From an uncultured Clostridia bacterium (GTDB lineage Bacteria; Bacillota; Clostridia; TANB77; CAG-508), in the NCBI GenBank assembly GCA_944393395.1, contig CALYAB010000010.1:1-36673 (forward strand): a stretch of DNA of 36,673 bases. Reading direction: 5' to 3'. Position 1 is the stretch's first letter, and each line of letters begins with the position of its first letter. A program made the translations under genes and the position numbers. This document shows positions 7,076-16,561 of this stretch, piece by piece. The notes below the pieces were generated by a model, which was not told the DNA's origin, did no database searches, and saw only the letters and a list, made by a program, of their open reading frames with translations.

Positions 7076-9742
7076 TTAATTCAATGAAGTCCACAAATTT
7101 AAAGTTTCTTTTGGTATTACTCTATGACCCTGACACTCACCTGGCATATTATCTTGTGTAAATATCTCTGTATATGTATCTGTACATCTACTTGTTGCTA
7201 AACAACCTGTTGTTCTACATACTTTTGCTTCCACAATTCCTTCTGGTCTTGTAAATGTTGCACTAGGTAATCCTGCATGAATATCTGTCATAATAGCATC
7301 CCAAATTGTTCCAGCTGGATTTCCACTATAATATACAGTCTCACTATTATCATATCCATACCAAGTAGCTGCTACATAATATGGTGTAAATCCACAAAGC
7401 CATCTATCATAACTATTATCTGTAGTACCTGTTTTTGCTGCTACATCCATTTCTTGGATTGCACAATATGTTGCAGTACCTCCTGCTTTTACTGGTTCTT
7501 GTATAATTGTTTTAGCTATATATGCATTTTGCTCTGAAATAACTCTTCTATTTTCTTGTTTTGGCGTTAATACCACATTACCTGCTGAATCTTCTACTTT
7601 TGTATAAAAAGTTGGCGTTATATATACTCCATCATTTGCAATAGTTCCATATGCTGCCGCCATTTCTAATGGACTCACTCCACTTGTCACTCCTCCAAGA
7701 GCTAAACTCAACACGCTATCTGTATTTGGATTAAGTGATGTTATTCCCATATTCTCTAAATATTGTAATGATTTTTCTGGTGTTAATTCTGTCATAATCT
7801 TAACAGCTGGTATATTTTGAGATGTTTTTATAAAACTTCTTATATTAATAAGTCCTTTAAATCCATTATAGTTTTTTGGTTCATAATTTTTACCAAATCT
7901 TGTTCTACTATCATTATATACTGTCGCTGCTGTAATTATTTTCTCTTCCAATCCTGGAGCTACAACAGCTAATGGTTTCATACTAGAACCTGTTTGTTTT
8001 TGCATTTGTGTTGCCCTATTCCAACCTGATTCTGTTTTTTCTCCTAATCCTCCAGCTACTGCAACTACATTTCCTGTTTTATAATCAATAATTGCCATTC
8101 CTGATTGTGTATGTTCATTTAACAATGTTCCATCACTATTTCTTCTATTACCTTTTCTTATATATGTTGTTTTTAAATACTCTTCTTCTACTCTATTTTG
8201 GATTGCTGTATCAACTGTAGAATATATTGTAAGACCACTGCTATACACATAATTTCTTGCCATTTGCTCTGTCAATCCTTTTTCTTCCATTACCTGCTCT
8301 ACTACTTGCGAAATAACAGCATCTGTATGATATGAATATATAGTTCCTTCATTAATATTTCCTGTTCCAAATGTTAAACCGGCTTGTACTTTAGCAACTG
8401 CATTATTATATTCTTCTTCATTTGTTATATATCCTAATTCTTTCATTTTATTTAAGACAGTTAATGTTCTATTTTTTATTTTTTCTGAATTATCTACTGC
8501 TGTATTATATGGGTTGTACGCATTTGGAGAATGATTAATTCCTGCCATAAAAGCACATTCTGCTAAATCCAAATCTTTTGCACTTTTATTAAAATAGTAT
8601 TCTGCACCAAGTTCTACTCCATGTAAATTATTTGCTCCAACAAATAATATATTTAAATATAATTCTAGTATTTGATCTTTTGAAATCATTGTTTCTACTT
8701 GATATGCTCTTGACCATTCTCTTACTTTTCTTTTTATTCCTTCTATTCCTGTACTTTCATTATCATTTGTTATATTTTTTACCAATTGCTGTGTGATTGT
8801 ACTTCCTCCATAACTGCTTTCTCCATATACCAAAGTATTTGCAATCGCTCCTACAGTTCTTTTTATATCAATTCCTTTATGTTCATAAAATCTTTCATCT
8901 TCTATTGCTACATAAGCTTTTGGTAAATAATCAGCCATATCTTCTAAAGTTATGATTTTTCTTTTTTCATCACCACTTAAATCTGCAAGTATTTCACCAT
9001 TTTTATCTACAATAACAGAATTAGATACTTTTATTTGTAAATCTTCTTTGCTTATATCTATATTATTTCCAAACCATCCAAATATTAGACCCGCAAAAAT
9101 CCAAATTCCTGCTATACATAATAATAGCCCTAAGATAATTAGTATTAAGAAAAATTTTAATATTCTATGTTTTTTTCGTTTATTTTTCTTCTTTTCGTCC
9201 TTCTCTTTGTTTTGCTTTTTTCTTTCTTTTTTATTATTATTTTCTGACTTTTCTTTTAGCTTTTTTTCTTTTTCAGATTTTTTGTTTACACTATCTTCTT
9301 CATTTTGTTCTCTACTTTTCTTCTTTTCTTTTTTTGGAACTGAATTTTTATTTTTTTCTTTTTCTTGATTTTTACTTTTATTTTTACTCTTCTTTTTGTT
9401 CTTAGTTACTTTTCTCCATTTATCGTGTTTTTTATTTTCAGCTGTTTCTGCTAACGATTTTTCTTTATCTTCTACACCACTATTTGCCTTAGCATTATTT
9501 TTTATTTTATCTTCATTATTGTTTTCTGCCTTTTGAGTTTGATTATCTGCTAATACGTTTTTTCCTTTTCCTGATGCTTGTATAGAAATATTCTTTTTAT
9601 TTTTTTTGTGTGTTTTCTTTCCTTTTTTCTTCGAAGTGCTATTTTTAGATTTTTTATGTATTTTCTTTTTATTTAATTTTGCTTTATTGTGCTTTTTATT
9701 ATATTTCTTATTACTCTTCTTCTTTTTCTTGCTCTTTTTCAT
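7076..9742 (-). CDS. Class A penicillin-binding protein (PBP1A family), Lys-rich N-terminal tail
   Basis: Bifunctional peptidoglycan synthase anchored in the membrane. The 888 residues divide into a cytoplasmic tail (1-192) that is extremely rich in Lys, a single membrane helix (~193-224), a GT51 glycosyltransferase domain and a transpeptidase domain. GT51 motifs: EDERFYEHKG (Glu281 catalytic) and GGSTITQQLVKN (312-323). Transpeptidase motifs: SSMK (nucleophile Ser586, Lys589), SQN (641-643), KTG (770-772). After that a short Cys-bearing C-terminal segment (VCRTTGCLATSRC) follows. The ATG at 9742 has an AAGGAGG site. The tail is much longer than in typical PBP1A and probably contacts nucleic acid, anionic lipid or division partners (inference). 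Transcribed alone as far as I can see. Confidence 0.95.
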   Translation of the reverse strand: MKKSKKKKKSNKKYNKKHNKAKLNKKKIHKKSKNSTSKKKGKKTHKKNKKNISIQASGKGKNVLADNQTQKAENNNEDKIKNNAKANSGVEDKEKSLAETAENKKHDKWRKVTKNKKKSKNKSKNQEKEKNKNSVPKKEKKKSREQNEEDSVNKKSEKEKKLKEKSENNNKKERKKQNKEKDEKKKNKRKKHRILKFFLILIILGLLLCIAGIWIFAGLIFGWFGNNIDISKEDLQIKVSNSVIVDKNGEILADLSGDEKRKIITLEDMADYLPKAYVAIEDERFYEHKGIDIKRTVGAIANTLVYGESSYGGSTITQQLVKNITNDNESTGIEGIKRKVREWSRAYQVETMISKDQILELYLNILFVGANNLHGVELGAEYYFNKSAKDLDLAECAFMAGINHSPNAYNPYNTAVDNSEKIKNRTLTVLNKMKELGYITNEEEYNNAVAKVQAGLTFGTGNINEGTIYSYHTDAVISQVVEQVMEEKGLTEQMARNYVYSSGLTIYSTVDTAIQNRVEEEYLKTTYIRKGNRRNSDGTLLNEHTQSGMAIIDYKTGNVVAVAGGLGEKTESGWNRATQMQKQTGSSMKPLAVVAPGLEEKIITAATVYNDSRTRFGKNYEPKNYNGFKGLINIRSFIKTSQNIPAVKIMTELTPEKSLQYLENMGITSLNPNTDSVLSLALGGVTSGVSPLEMAAAYGTIANDGVYITPTFYTKVEDSAGNVVLTPKQENRRVISEQNAYIAKTIIQEPVKAGGTATYCAIQEMDVAAKTGTTDNSYDRWLCGFTPYYVAATWYGYDNSETVYYSGNPAGTIWDAIMTDIHAGLPSATFTRPEGIVEAKVCRTTGCLATSRCTDTYTEIFTQDNMPGECQGHRVIPKETLNLWTSLN

Positions 9743-9899
9743 GCCCTAACCTCCTTGTCTCATTTATTAGTAAAATTAGCACCCCTATTATTTATTTATA
9801 TATTGCTACTTTAATTTTTATAACTTAATTTTCGTAATCTGTTTTCTATTTTTTAGTTTATAAATCTTTAACAAGCATTTTTCTTAACTTTTGTATAAT

Positions 9900-10472
9900 T
9901 TATTTTTTCATAAACTTTTCTCCATTATCCCATGCTTTACCAACTTTTTCTCCTATTTTATAATATCCGTTTTGATATTGATCAAATACAAATGCATTTA
10001 ATTTTGTTGGATCAACTTTTCCATTTTCGTCTAAAACTTTTTCATCAGCTATGACATTTACTATTTCTCCTAATACTCTTGTACCATAAAATTCATTTTG
10101 TATCTCTGCCACTTTGCATTCTAATGTTATTGGATATTCCTCTATAATTGGTGCATCTACTTTTGTGCTTTTTACTGCATGCATGTTTGTTCTTTCAAAT
10201 TTATCTTCCATTTTGTTTCCTGAAGCAATCCCAAAAAAGTCTGATTCATCTAAATGTTCAGTATCTGCAACACTTAAAGTAAATGCTCCTCTTTTCTTTA
10301 TATTTTTTGTTGTTTTGTGTCCTTCACTTATATTTAAAGCAACCATATTGTTTGAACAAATTCCTCCCCATGCCATGTTCATTACATCTACTTTTTCATT
10401 TTCTCCATATGTTGCAATCATTAAAACTGGCATTGGAAATAAATATGGGTGCACTCCTAAATCTTTTTTCAT
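9900..10472 (-). CDS. Flavin reductase-like (flavoredoxin / DIM6-NTAB family) protein
   Basis: 190 residues from the ATG at 10472, chosen because GGAGGG lies 7 nt upstream; an in-frame start 14 codons earlier has no binding site and overlaps the promoter leader. The sequence has the FMN-binding split-barrel pattern of flavoredoxins: PYLFPMPVLMIATYGENEKVDVMNMAWGG begins the domain (key part PMPVLMIATY at ~12-21), then ISEGHKTTKNIKKRGAFTLSVAD and the Phe/Gly region DFFGIASGNKMEDKF. In the family these bind FMN and carry electrons in anaerobes. The substrate cannot be read from sequence. It has its own promoter at 10505-10533. Confidence 0.85.
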   Translation of the reverse strand: MKKDLGVHPYLFPMPVLMIATYGENEKVDVMNMAWGGICSNNMVALNISEGHKTTKNIKKRGAFTLSVADTEHLDESDFFGIASGNKMEDKFERTNMHAVKSTKVDAPIIEEYPITLECKVAEIQNEFYGTRVLGEIVNVIADEKVLDENGKVDPTKLNAFVFDQYQNGYYKIGEKVGKAWDNGEKFMKK

Positions 10473-10504
10473 AAAAAATCCCTCCTTGTTTATATTCATT
10501 ATAC

Positions 10505-10533
10505 ATATTACCACTTATTCTTTAGTTTTGCAA
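10505..10533 (-). promoter_or_regulatory. Promoter of the flavoredoxin-like gene
   Basis: Minus strand: -35 TTGCAA (10533-10528), 17-bp spacer, -10 TAATAT (10510-10505). Start expected near 10498, 26 nt before the chosen ATG. Confidence 0.7.
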
Positions 10534-10650
10534 ACTTCTTTTTCTTTATTTTTTTGATTTTCTGTCAGCATATATCTTTATTTTTCTTATTATTATGGTT
10601 ATAAATTGTTTTTTATTATAAAAGTAAGATTTTCCTATATGCAAAGAAAT

Positions 10651-10683
10651 ACCCGGTAGCTAAAAATTACTAGCTTACCGGGT
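10651..10683 (-). terminator. Strong GC hairpin after gene remnant
   Basis: ACCCGGTAAGCTA pairs with TAGCTACCGGGT with one bulged base; the minus-strand tail is ATTTCTTT. It sits 14 bp after the stop of the remnant at 10697-10894 and was probably that gene's terminator. Confidence 0.65.
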
Positions 10684-10696
10684 GGTAGTCAGAACA

Positions 10697-10894
10697 TTAT
10701 GATGCTTTTATCTTCATAATGTTTTCATATGAGCTTAGGATTGGAATTCTCCAACCGATTACTTTTATTTCATAAGTTTTACCGATTTCCACATCAGCGT
10801 AGATATCAGAAGAATTCCATCTCCATTTGATGAGACTATCTTCAATGCTGAAAGTTTTTGTCTCTCCATTTTCTGTTTTTGCAAATATGAGGTA
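10697..10894 (-). pseudogene. 3' remnant of a small hypothetical gene
   Basis: An open frame of 65 codons ending in TAA, without any start codon: it is entered directly after an in-frame TAA at 10895-10897. The residues (FAKTENGETKTFSIEDSLIK at the start; GWRIPILSSYENI near the end) look like genuine coding sequence with normal amino-acid bias. It is followed by a good terminator hairpin. The 5' half and promoter are missing, and the 80 bp upstream carry no matching sequence. I recognise the Trp-Arg-rich core and GWRIP tail only as resembling small phage- or mobile-element-type proteins, and assign no function. Codon usage is richer in G and C than the neighbours, consistent with transfer. 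Confidence 0.6.
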
Positions 10895-10983
10895 TTATTT
10901 AGTCAAAAATGGGTGGCTTATGAATAATTATAAACATTCAGCTGAAAAAATAATTTACGTATAAAAAATTAGAAATTCAAAAA

Positions 10984-11009
10984 AATATCATCCATTTCTG
11001 AATGATATT
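10984..11009 (-). terminator. Terminator of tRNA-Leu
   Basis: Minus strand: AATATCAT, 10-nt loop, ATGATATT followed by TTTTT. Perfect 8-bp stem plus T-run, 41 bp beyond the tRNA CCA end. Confidence 0.8.
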
Positions 11010-11049
11010 CGTATCAATTATGTTCTATTAGTTCGAACAGAAACGTCAT

Positions 11050-11132
11050 TGGTACCGATGGTGGGACTCGAACCCACATGGTTTCCCGCTGGATTTTGAG
11101 TCCAGTGCGTCTACCAATTCCGCCACATCGGC
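11050..11132 (-). tRNA. tRNA-Leu (anticodon CAA, reads UUG)
   Basis: Starts GCCGATG and ends CATCGGT-A-CCA, so acceptor arms pair (with G-U at the first pair) and CCA is encoded. The anticodon arm is CTGGA / CTCAAAA / TCCAG, giving anticodon CAA. The T-arm has GTTCGAGTC (TGGG-GTTCGAGT-CCCA layout), and the long variable arm expected of class II tRNA-Leu is present (CGGGAAACCATG). It has its own promoter (11152-11180) and terminator (10984-11009), so it is an independent transcription unit. Confidence 0.97.
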
Positions 11133-11151
11133 ATAAGATAAATACTAATAT

Positions 11152-11180
11152 ATATTAGCACATATCTAAGAAAAAGTCTA
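11152..11180 (-). promoter_or_regulatory. Promoter of tRNA-Leu
   Basis: Minus strand: -35 TAGACT (11180-11175), 17-bp spacer, -10 TAATAT (11157-11152). The stretch TATAGACTTTTTCTT is identical to the one in the metG promoter at 16562-16590. Start expected 12-14 nt before the mature tRNA. Confidence 0.75.
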
Positions 11181-11214
11181 TAAAAATTTAATAACTTTTT
11201 AAAAAAATTACAAA

Positions 11215-12468
11215 TCATTCTATTCTTATTGTTTGCCCTGGATAAATCAAATTTGGATTTGATATATCATTATATTCTAAAATCTCATTTAAAGTAATCC
11301 CAAACCTTCTTGCAATACCATATAAAGTATCTCCATCTTTTACTACATAATAAACATCAATACTATTATCAACAGGTTCTAAATCAGTAACATCACTTTC
11401 CGTTATCCTCAACTTTTCTCCTGGATATATTAAGTTTGGATCTTCTATATCATTTAGTTCTACAATATGTTCAACACTTACATTATAAGCTCTTGCAATC
11501 TGAGACAATGTATTTCCTCTTTTTACTGTATAAATAATACTTCCTGTTCCTCTTTCTTCATTACCTTGAGTTGTTGAATTAGTAAGAATTCTTAATTTCT
11601 CTCCCGGATATATTAAATCAGGATTTTGTATATTATTTATATCAACTAATTCTTGCACTGTTGTTCCATATCTACTTGCAATTCCACTTAAAGTATCTCC
11701 ACTTTGTACTACATACTCTACACTTTCTGTATTAAATGATTGACTATTTCCCATATTGTTTGGAATTTCAGAAGTTTCATCTAAAAAAATTTCTTCTGTG
11801 TATAAATCTCTATCTACATTACCACTTATTCCACTCACAATTCCTCTATCTGTGTATTGAACTCCTATGTATTCTGCCCAACTTGTTTCAACATTTATAA
11901 GATTGTTATAATCTCCATAATATGCAATCCATAATTGATAATCTTCAGCTAGGCTTTGATCAAATGTACTTTGAGCATTTGATAAATCACTATAAATTAT
12001 TACTTCTTTATTTGTTAGTTCTTCTACTCTTTGCATAAATGTTCTTGCTATATTATTTATCTCTTCTACTCCCACTCCGCCAAAAGTTTCATAATCTAAT
12101 ACTAATTTACAGTCTGGAGTTTTTCCTGAAATTACTGATACAAAAAAATTCGCTTCTTGCTCAGCCTGTTCTGTATTTGTAGCTGTTAAAAAATGATAAA
12201 ATCCAACCTTCAGCCCATTTGCCTTAGCATTTTCATAATTAATGTCAAAATATGCATCTTTTATGTTTGTTCCCTGGCTTGCTTTTATATATACTACTTC
12301 TATTCCTGAATTTCTTACTTCTTCATAGTTTATATGTCCTTGCCAATTACTAACATCAATACCTTGATAACTTAGATTTGATGCTGGTTCAATTGCATAT
12401 GTATTATTGATATTAATGCTAAACACAAAAACAATTACTAATATAGCTAATGTTAGTTTTTTTAGCAT
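11215..12468 (-). CDS. Secreted GH25 lysozyme with three LysM domains
   Basis: 417 residues. A signal peptide occupies 1-25 (hydrophobic core [12 protein letters not shown]). The GH25 muramidase domain is ~33-225, with the family's catalytic acidic residues Asp38 (GIDVSNWQG), Asp125 and Glu127 (LVLDYE). A linker follows, then three LysM peptidoglycan-binding repeats at ~252-295, 312-356 and 373-416, each beginning YxVxxGDTL-like and ending in LIYPGxxxRI. It should cleave the MurNAc-GlcNAc bond of cell wall, probably in remodelling or cell separation. The ATG follows GGGAGGG. The gene lies 52 bp after the 781-aa gene, with a possible own promoter at 12495-12524. Confidence 0.95.
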   Translation of the reverse strand: MLKKLTLAILVIVFVFSININNTYAIEPASNLSYQGIDVSNWQGHINYEEVRNSGIEVVYIKASQGTNIKDAYFDINYENAKANGLKVGFYHFLTATNTEQAEQEANFFVSVISGKTPDCKLVLDYETFGGVGVEEINNIARTFMQRVEELTNKEVIIYSDLSNAQSTFDQSLAEDYQLWIAYYGDYNNLINVETSWAEYIGVQYTDRGIVSGISGNVDRDLYTEEIFLDETSEIPNNMGNSQSFNTESVEYVVQSGDTLSGIASRYGTTVQELVDINNIQNPDLIYPGEKLRILTNSTTQGNEERGTGSIIYTVKRGNTLSQIARAYNVSVEHIVELNDIEDPNLIYPGEKLRITESDVTDLEPVDNSIDVYYVVKDGDTLYGIARRFGITLNEILEYNDISNPNLIYPGQTIRIE

Positions 12469-12494
12469 ATTAAATCCCTCCCAACATTTGTTAC

Positions 12495-12524
12495 ATTATA
12501 TGTTTGAGAGGAATTTTTAGTTAA
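12495..12524 (-). promoter_or_regulatory. Possible promoter of the GH25 lysozyme gene
   Basis: Minus strand: -35 TTAACT (12524-12519), 18-bp spacer, -10 TATAAT (12500-12495). It overlaps the stop of the gene upstream. The -10 is perfect and the spacer is long. Confidence 0.5.
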
Positions 12525-14866
12525 TCCTTTTTTGATTCTTCTTCCTCATTTTCTTTTTTTATAATTACATCATATTCAAAAACATTTATAGTTTTTACAT
12601 TTACTTTTGAAAAATCATCTTTTTCATCTTCTATCTCAGTGATTTTAAATGTTTGTCTATTATTTATTTTCAATTCAACATTTGATAAATCAACTAATAT
12701 TTTTGTAGATATATCTTGTCCTATTGGCAATGTTTTATTTTGATTTTCATAAAATATTATGTTAGTATAACTTATTCCATTCATTCCTCTTTTTAAGTTT
12801 AATTTATATAGATTGAATTTAGTTCCTTTTTCTTTGATATTTTCTCGTATTTCATTTTCTGGATTTATATTAAATATATTAAAATTTTTTACATTTAATT
12901 TTTCTCCATTTGATATTTGATATACTGGTAAATCGTCTATAATCACTACTTTATCTAGTGCTTTTTTTATATTATCTACAACTGTTTCTAATCCTAATTT
13001 ATATCCTATTTGTTTTGTATTTTTGTTTATTTCTAAAATGTTAATTTTATTTCTTGCTATTTCTCTATGATTTTTATTTGCAATTTTAGAAACCTTAGTA
13101 GAGTCTTGTGACATTCCGCCAAATATATCAAATTCTTCTATTTCATTTAATACGTTTTCTTCTTTTGCTTCCTTTTTTAATTCTTTCAAATTATTTTCTA
13201 TTTCTTTTGGCAAAACTTCATTATTTTTTACCTTATTTAAAATTGGCAATATGTTTGTAGTTGTAAGATATATACTGTCTTTTTCTGTCTTAGTTAAGGA
13301 TTTTCTTTCTACTTGATCCATTGTCTTTCCAAAGTTTTCTAAATCTTGATTATAATCAAATACTTTAGTAACTTTTTTTATTATATTAACTTCTTCCTCT
13401 TCTCCTTCTGCTAAAGCTGCCACCTCATCTTTATTACTATATTTCCAAAATTCAAATATGCTTTTTTTATGGTTATCTATTTCTTGTATAAAATTAGTTG
13501 CATTTTCAATTTTCTTCGCCATATTTTTATTTTTTAATTTTAGTGCATTTACATCCATCAATATGTTTCTTAATTCATTTTCATTTAACTCATATTCTTT
13601 ATATAGCTCTATTAATTCTTCAATTGTATAATTTTTCTTTTTCTTTATATTCTTATTTTTCTTTTCTTTTGGTGTTTCTTCATTTTTAGTTTCTACTGGT
13701 TCAGCTTTCTGTAAAACTTTTTCTTTTATATTTTTCTTTTTATTTTTCTTACTATATTTAAAATAATATTTAAACTTACCTAAAAAAGTTTTTTTGCATT
13801 CTAGAAATGTTGATATCTGCTTTTCTTTTGCTAAATATTCTATTTCTTGTGATGCTGCTGTTATTTTCAAATTTTCTAATTTTGCTCTATTTTCTACTAA
13901 TAAATCTGCTATCAAATCTTGTTTTTCTAATCCAATTTCGTATTCTTCATTTATCCATTGAGCAATATTTTCATATAAAACTTTGTAAGTATTATTATAA
14001 AATTCTAGCTCTCCACCTCTAGTTATCATAGTTTTAAATTCAAAATAATGAGGTAATTCTGTTTGCAATATAAACATAGCTTTTAATAATTTATAAAATT
14101 GAGTTGCCTCAACTAAACTATTTATTTTTATTCTATAAGAACTTTTTATTTTATCATATACTTCTGTCTCTCCAACTATATGAATAGATAATTTTCCACT
14201 TTTATCATATACTTCATATATTAATGGCCAATCTTTTGTAAATAACCATAAATAATTTTCTATATCTTCAAATTCTGACCTTTTGTAATATGTGTTACTA
14301 TATGTTACATTCCTTATAGGTACAAATATTTTTCCTGTTTTCTTTTTTTCTAGTTGTTTTTTTAATAAGAAAAAAAATGTTGAATAATCTGTATCTTCTG
14401 TTGGTACTAACATAAAATATTGTTCTGTTTCTTCTGAATAATATATTTGCCATAAGTAATTCCCTTCAAATTTAACTTTAAATGGAATTTTTTTATTTAA
14501 TTTTATTTGCTCTTCTTGTACTTTTTCTATATCTTCTATTCTTACATCTTTTAACATTCGTAAAAATGTAGTATGTTTCAAATAGTTTTCTTCATTTTCT
14601 GTATCTAAATATTCTGATATTGGACTAGCATTTTTATATTTTTCTTGTATATCATCTAGTCTATTTGATGGCGTTAATAATATTTGAATATCTTTTAATG
14701 GTATATATCTATATTGCCTATATTGATTTTCATTGTAAAATTTAGGAACTCTAAATTTTAGTGGCTCATAATTTTCAAATTGATTTTTAGCTTCGTCTAG
14801 ATTTAGTCCTAAATATTCTAGTTTTTCTTTTATCTCATCCATCTTCTCTCTTGTTTTTTTTGGCAA
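12521..14866 (-). CDS. Large uncharacterised cytoplasmic protein (781 aa)
   Basis: Not recognised. I chose the TTG start at 14866 because GGAG lies 8 nt upstream; the first in-frame ATG, eight codons on, lacks a binding site. No signal peptide or membrane helix is visible. Residues 1-370 look globular and aromatic-rich (for example LWQIYYSEETEQYFMLVP, ITRGGELEFYNNTYKVLYE). Residues ~370-425 are a Lys-rich low-complexity linker. Residues ~425-600 are predicted helical or coiled coil, with an acidic run EGEEEE. The C-terminal ~150 look beta-rich (VVIIDDLPVYQISNGEKL; TFKITEIEDEKDDF). It starts 16 bp after metG, so the two are almost surely co-transcribed, and a wall hydrolase follows. No enzyme motif is evident. 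Role unknown; structural or scaffold function is one possibility. Confidence 0.85.
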   Translation of the reverse strand: MPKKTREKMDEIKEKLEYLGLNLDEAKNQFENYEPLKFRVPKFYNENQYRQYRYIPLKDIQILLTPSNRLDDIQEKYKNASPISEYLDTENEENYLKHTTFLRMLKDVRIEDIEKVQEEQIKLNKKIPFKVKFEGNYLWQIYYSEETEQYFMLVPTEDTDYSTFFFLLKKQLEKKKTGKIFVPIRNVTYSNTYYKRSEFEDIENYLWLFTKDWPLIYEVYDKSGKLSIHIVGETEVYDKIKSSYRIKINSLVEATQFYKLLKAMFILQTELPHYFEFKTMITRGGELEFYNNTYKVLYENIAQWINEEYEIGLEKQDLIADLLVENRAKLENLKITAASQEIEYLAKEKQISTFLECKKTFLGKFKYYFKYSKKNKKKNIKEKVLQKAEPVETKNEETPKEKKNKNIKKKKNYTIEELIELYKEYELNENELRNILMDVNALKLKNKNMAKKIENATNFIQEIDNHKKSIFEFWKYSNKDEVAALAEGEEEEVNIIKKVTKVFDYNQDLENFGKTMDQVERKSLTKTEKDSIYLTTTNILPILNKVKNNEVLPKEIENNLKELKKEAKEENVLNEIEEFDIFGGMSQDSTKVSKIANKNHREIARNKINILEINKNTKQIGYKLGLETVVDNIKKALDKVVIIDDLPVYQISNGEKLNVKNFNIFNINPENEIRENIKEKGTKFNLYKLNLKRGMNGISYTNIIFYENQNKTLPIGQDISTKILVDLSNVELKINNRQTFKITEIEDEKDDFSKVNVKTINVFEYDVIIKKENEEEESKKD

Positions 14867-14882
14867 TTTTAGAACTCCTTTC

Positions 14883-16466
14883 TTATTTTTTCATAGTAGA
14901 TTTTAAAAATCCAACTTCTTCTTCCATCTTTAATCTCATAAATATAGGCTCGCCTTTTTCAATTACTTTTAAATCTCTTAATTTATCATAATCATTTAGC
15001 TCATCCCATCTAATACTATCTACATCTTTTATTCCTATTTGTCTTAATATGTTATTAGCCGTATCTGACATAAAAGGTTTAATTAAAATAGCAATTTTTC
15101 TTAAATTTTCTATTAAATGATACATTGCTGATTTTAATTCTTCTGTTTTTTCTTCTTTTGCTAAAATCCATGGCATTGTTTCATCTATATATTTATTCGT
15201 TCTTGCAATTAAATCCCATATTTCTTGTAAAGAATTTGCTATTTCATAATTGTTAAGCTTCTCTTCAAATTTTTGTATTTTTTCTGTACAATATTCTTCT
15301 AATTCTTTATCTACAGCATTTGGTGTTCCATTATATTCAGGTACTTTTCCATCAAAATATTTATTAACCATTGATACAGTTCTATTTAATAGATTGCTTA
15401 AATCATTACATAAATCAAAATTATATCTTTCTACAAATGCTTCTGGTGAAAATACCCCATCTTGGCTAACTGGCATTTCTCTTAATAGAAAATATCTTGT
15501 TGCATCTAATCCATATCTATCAATTAATGTTTCTGGATATATAACATTTCCTTTTGATTTAGACATTTTACCATCTTTCACTGTTATCCAGTTATGCACT
15601 AAAATAGTTTTAGGTAATGGTAAATCTAATGCCATTAAAAATATTGGCCAATAAATCAAGTGAAATCTAGCAATATCTTTTCCTACAATTTGTAATTCTG
15701 CTGGCCAGTATTTTTTAAATAAACTATCATCATCAGACATATACCCTAATGCTGTAAGGTAATTTGTTAAAGCATCTAGCCATACATATATAACATGTTT
15801 CGGATCTTTTAATACTTTGATTCCCCAATCAAAACTAGTTCTAGTTACACATAAATCCTCTAGCCCTGGTTTTATAAAATTATTAATCATTTCATTTTTT
15901 CTAAAATCTGGCTTAATAAAATCTGGGTGTTCATCATAATATTTTAATAATTTATCAACATATTTTTTCATATTAAAGAAATATGCTTCTTCCTTCATTA
16001 ATTTTACTTCTCTACCACAGTCTGGACATTTTCCATCTACTAGTTGAGTTTCTGTAAAATAAGTTTCGCAAGGTACACAATACCAGCCTTCATATTCTCC
16101 TTTATAGATATCTCCTTGCTCCATAAATTTGTCAAATATTTTTTGAACAATTTTTGTGTGTCTTTCTTCTGTTGTTTGAATAAAATCATTATAATCTATT
16201 TTCATTTTTGCCCATAATTCTTTTGCTTGTGCTGCCATTTCATCCACATATTCTTTTGGTGTTTTATTATTTTTCTCTGCTACTTCTTGAATTTTTTGGC
16301 CGTGCTCATCTGTTCCAGTAAGCATATATGTGTCTTCACCTTTTAATTGATGGTATTTCTTAATTGAATCTGCTAATACTGTTGTGTAGGCTGTTCCTAT
16401 ATGAAATTTTCCACTTGGATAATATATTGGTGTTGTTACATAAAATTTATTTTTCAATTTTTTCAT
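14883..16466 (-). CDS. metG: Methionyl-tRNA synthetase
   Basis: Class I synthetase charging tRNA-Met. 527 residues. The HIGH motif is HIGT at 22-25 (the usual HxGH/HIGT form for MetRS), and the KMSKS loop is at 300-304. A one-zinc knuckle is intact: Cys130/Cys133 (CVPC) and Cys147/Cys150 (CPDC). The anticodon-binding helical domain follows (DLCNDLSNLLNRTVSM). The C-terminal tRNA-binding (Trbp111-like) domain found in ~650-residue Firmicute enzymes is absent, so this is the short form. The ATG follows AAGGGAG. The upstream DNA has a promoter but no T-box motif, and a large palindrome lies 15 bp before its -35. Confidence 0.97.
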   Translation of the reverse strand: MKKLKNKFYVTTPIYYPSGKFHIGTAYTTVLADSIKKYHQLKGEDTYMLTGTDEHGQKIQEVAEKNNKTPKEYVDEMAAQAKELWAKMKIDYNDFIQTTEERHTKIVQKIFDKFMEQGDIYKGEYEGWYCVPCETYFTETQLVDGKCPDCGREVKLMKEEAYFFNMKKYVDKLLKYYDEHPDFIKPDFRKNEMINNFIKPGLEDLCVTRTSFDWGIKVLKDPKHVIYVWLDALTNYLTALGYMSDDDSLFKKYWPAELQIVGKDIARFHLIYWPIFLMALDLPLPKTILVHNWITVKDGKMSKSKGNVIYPETLIDRYGLDATRYFLLREMPVSQDGVFSPEAFVERYNFDLCNDLSNLLNRTVSMVNKYFDGKVPEYNGTPNAVDKELEEYCTEKIQKFEEKLNNYEIANSLQEIWDLIARTNKYIDETMPWILAKEEKTEELKSAMYHLIENLRKIAILIKPFMSDTANNILRQIGIKDVDSIRWDELNDYDKLRDLKVIEKGEPIFMRLKMEEEVGFLKSTMKK

Positions 16467-16561
16467 CTCCCTTATTGTTATAACATATGCAAATTTAAAT
16501 TTACTTTGGTCGTTGCTTGCATGTTATTTGCTTTCTTTTACTCTTTGTAAAATTCACAAAT

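Noticed and set aside
7277..9368. Plus-strand open frames over the PBP1A gene
   Set aside because: They are shadows of the PBP1A coding frame; composition (runs of Ile, Cys, Ser, Phe) reflects the antisense of Lys- and Gly-rich sequence.
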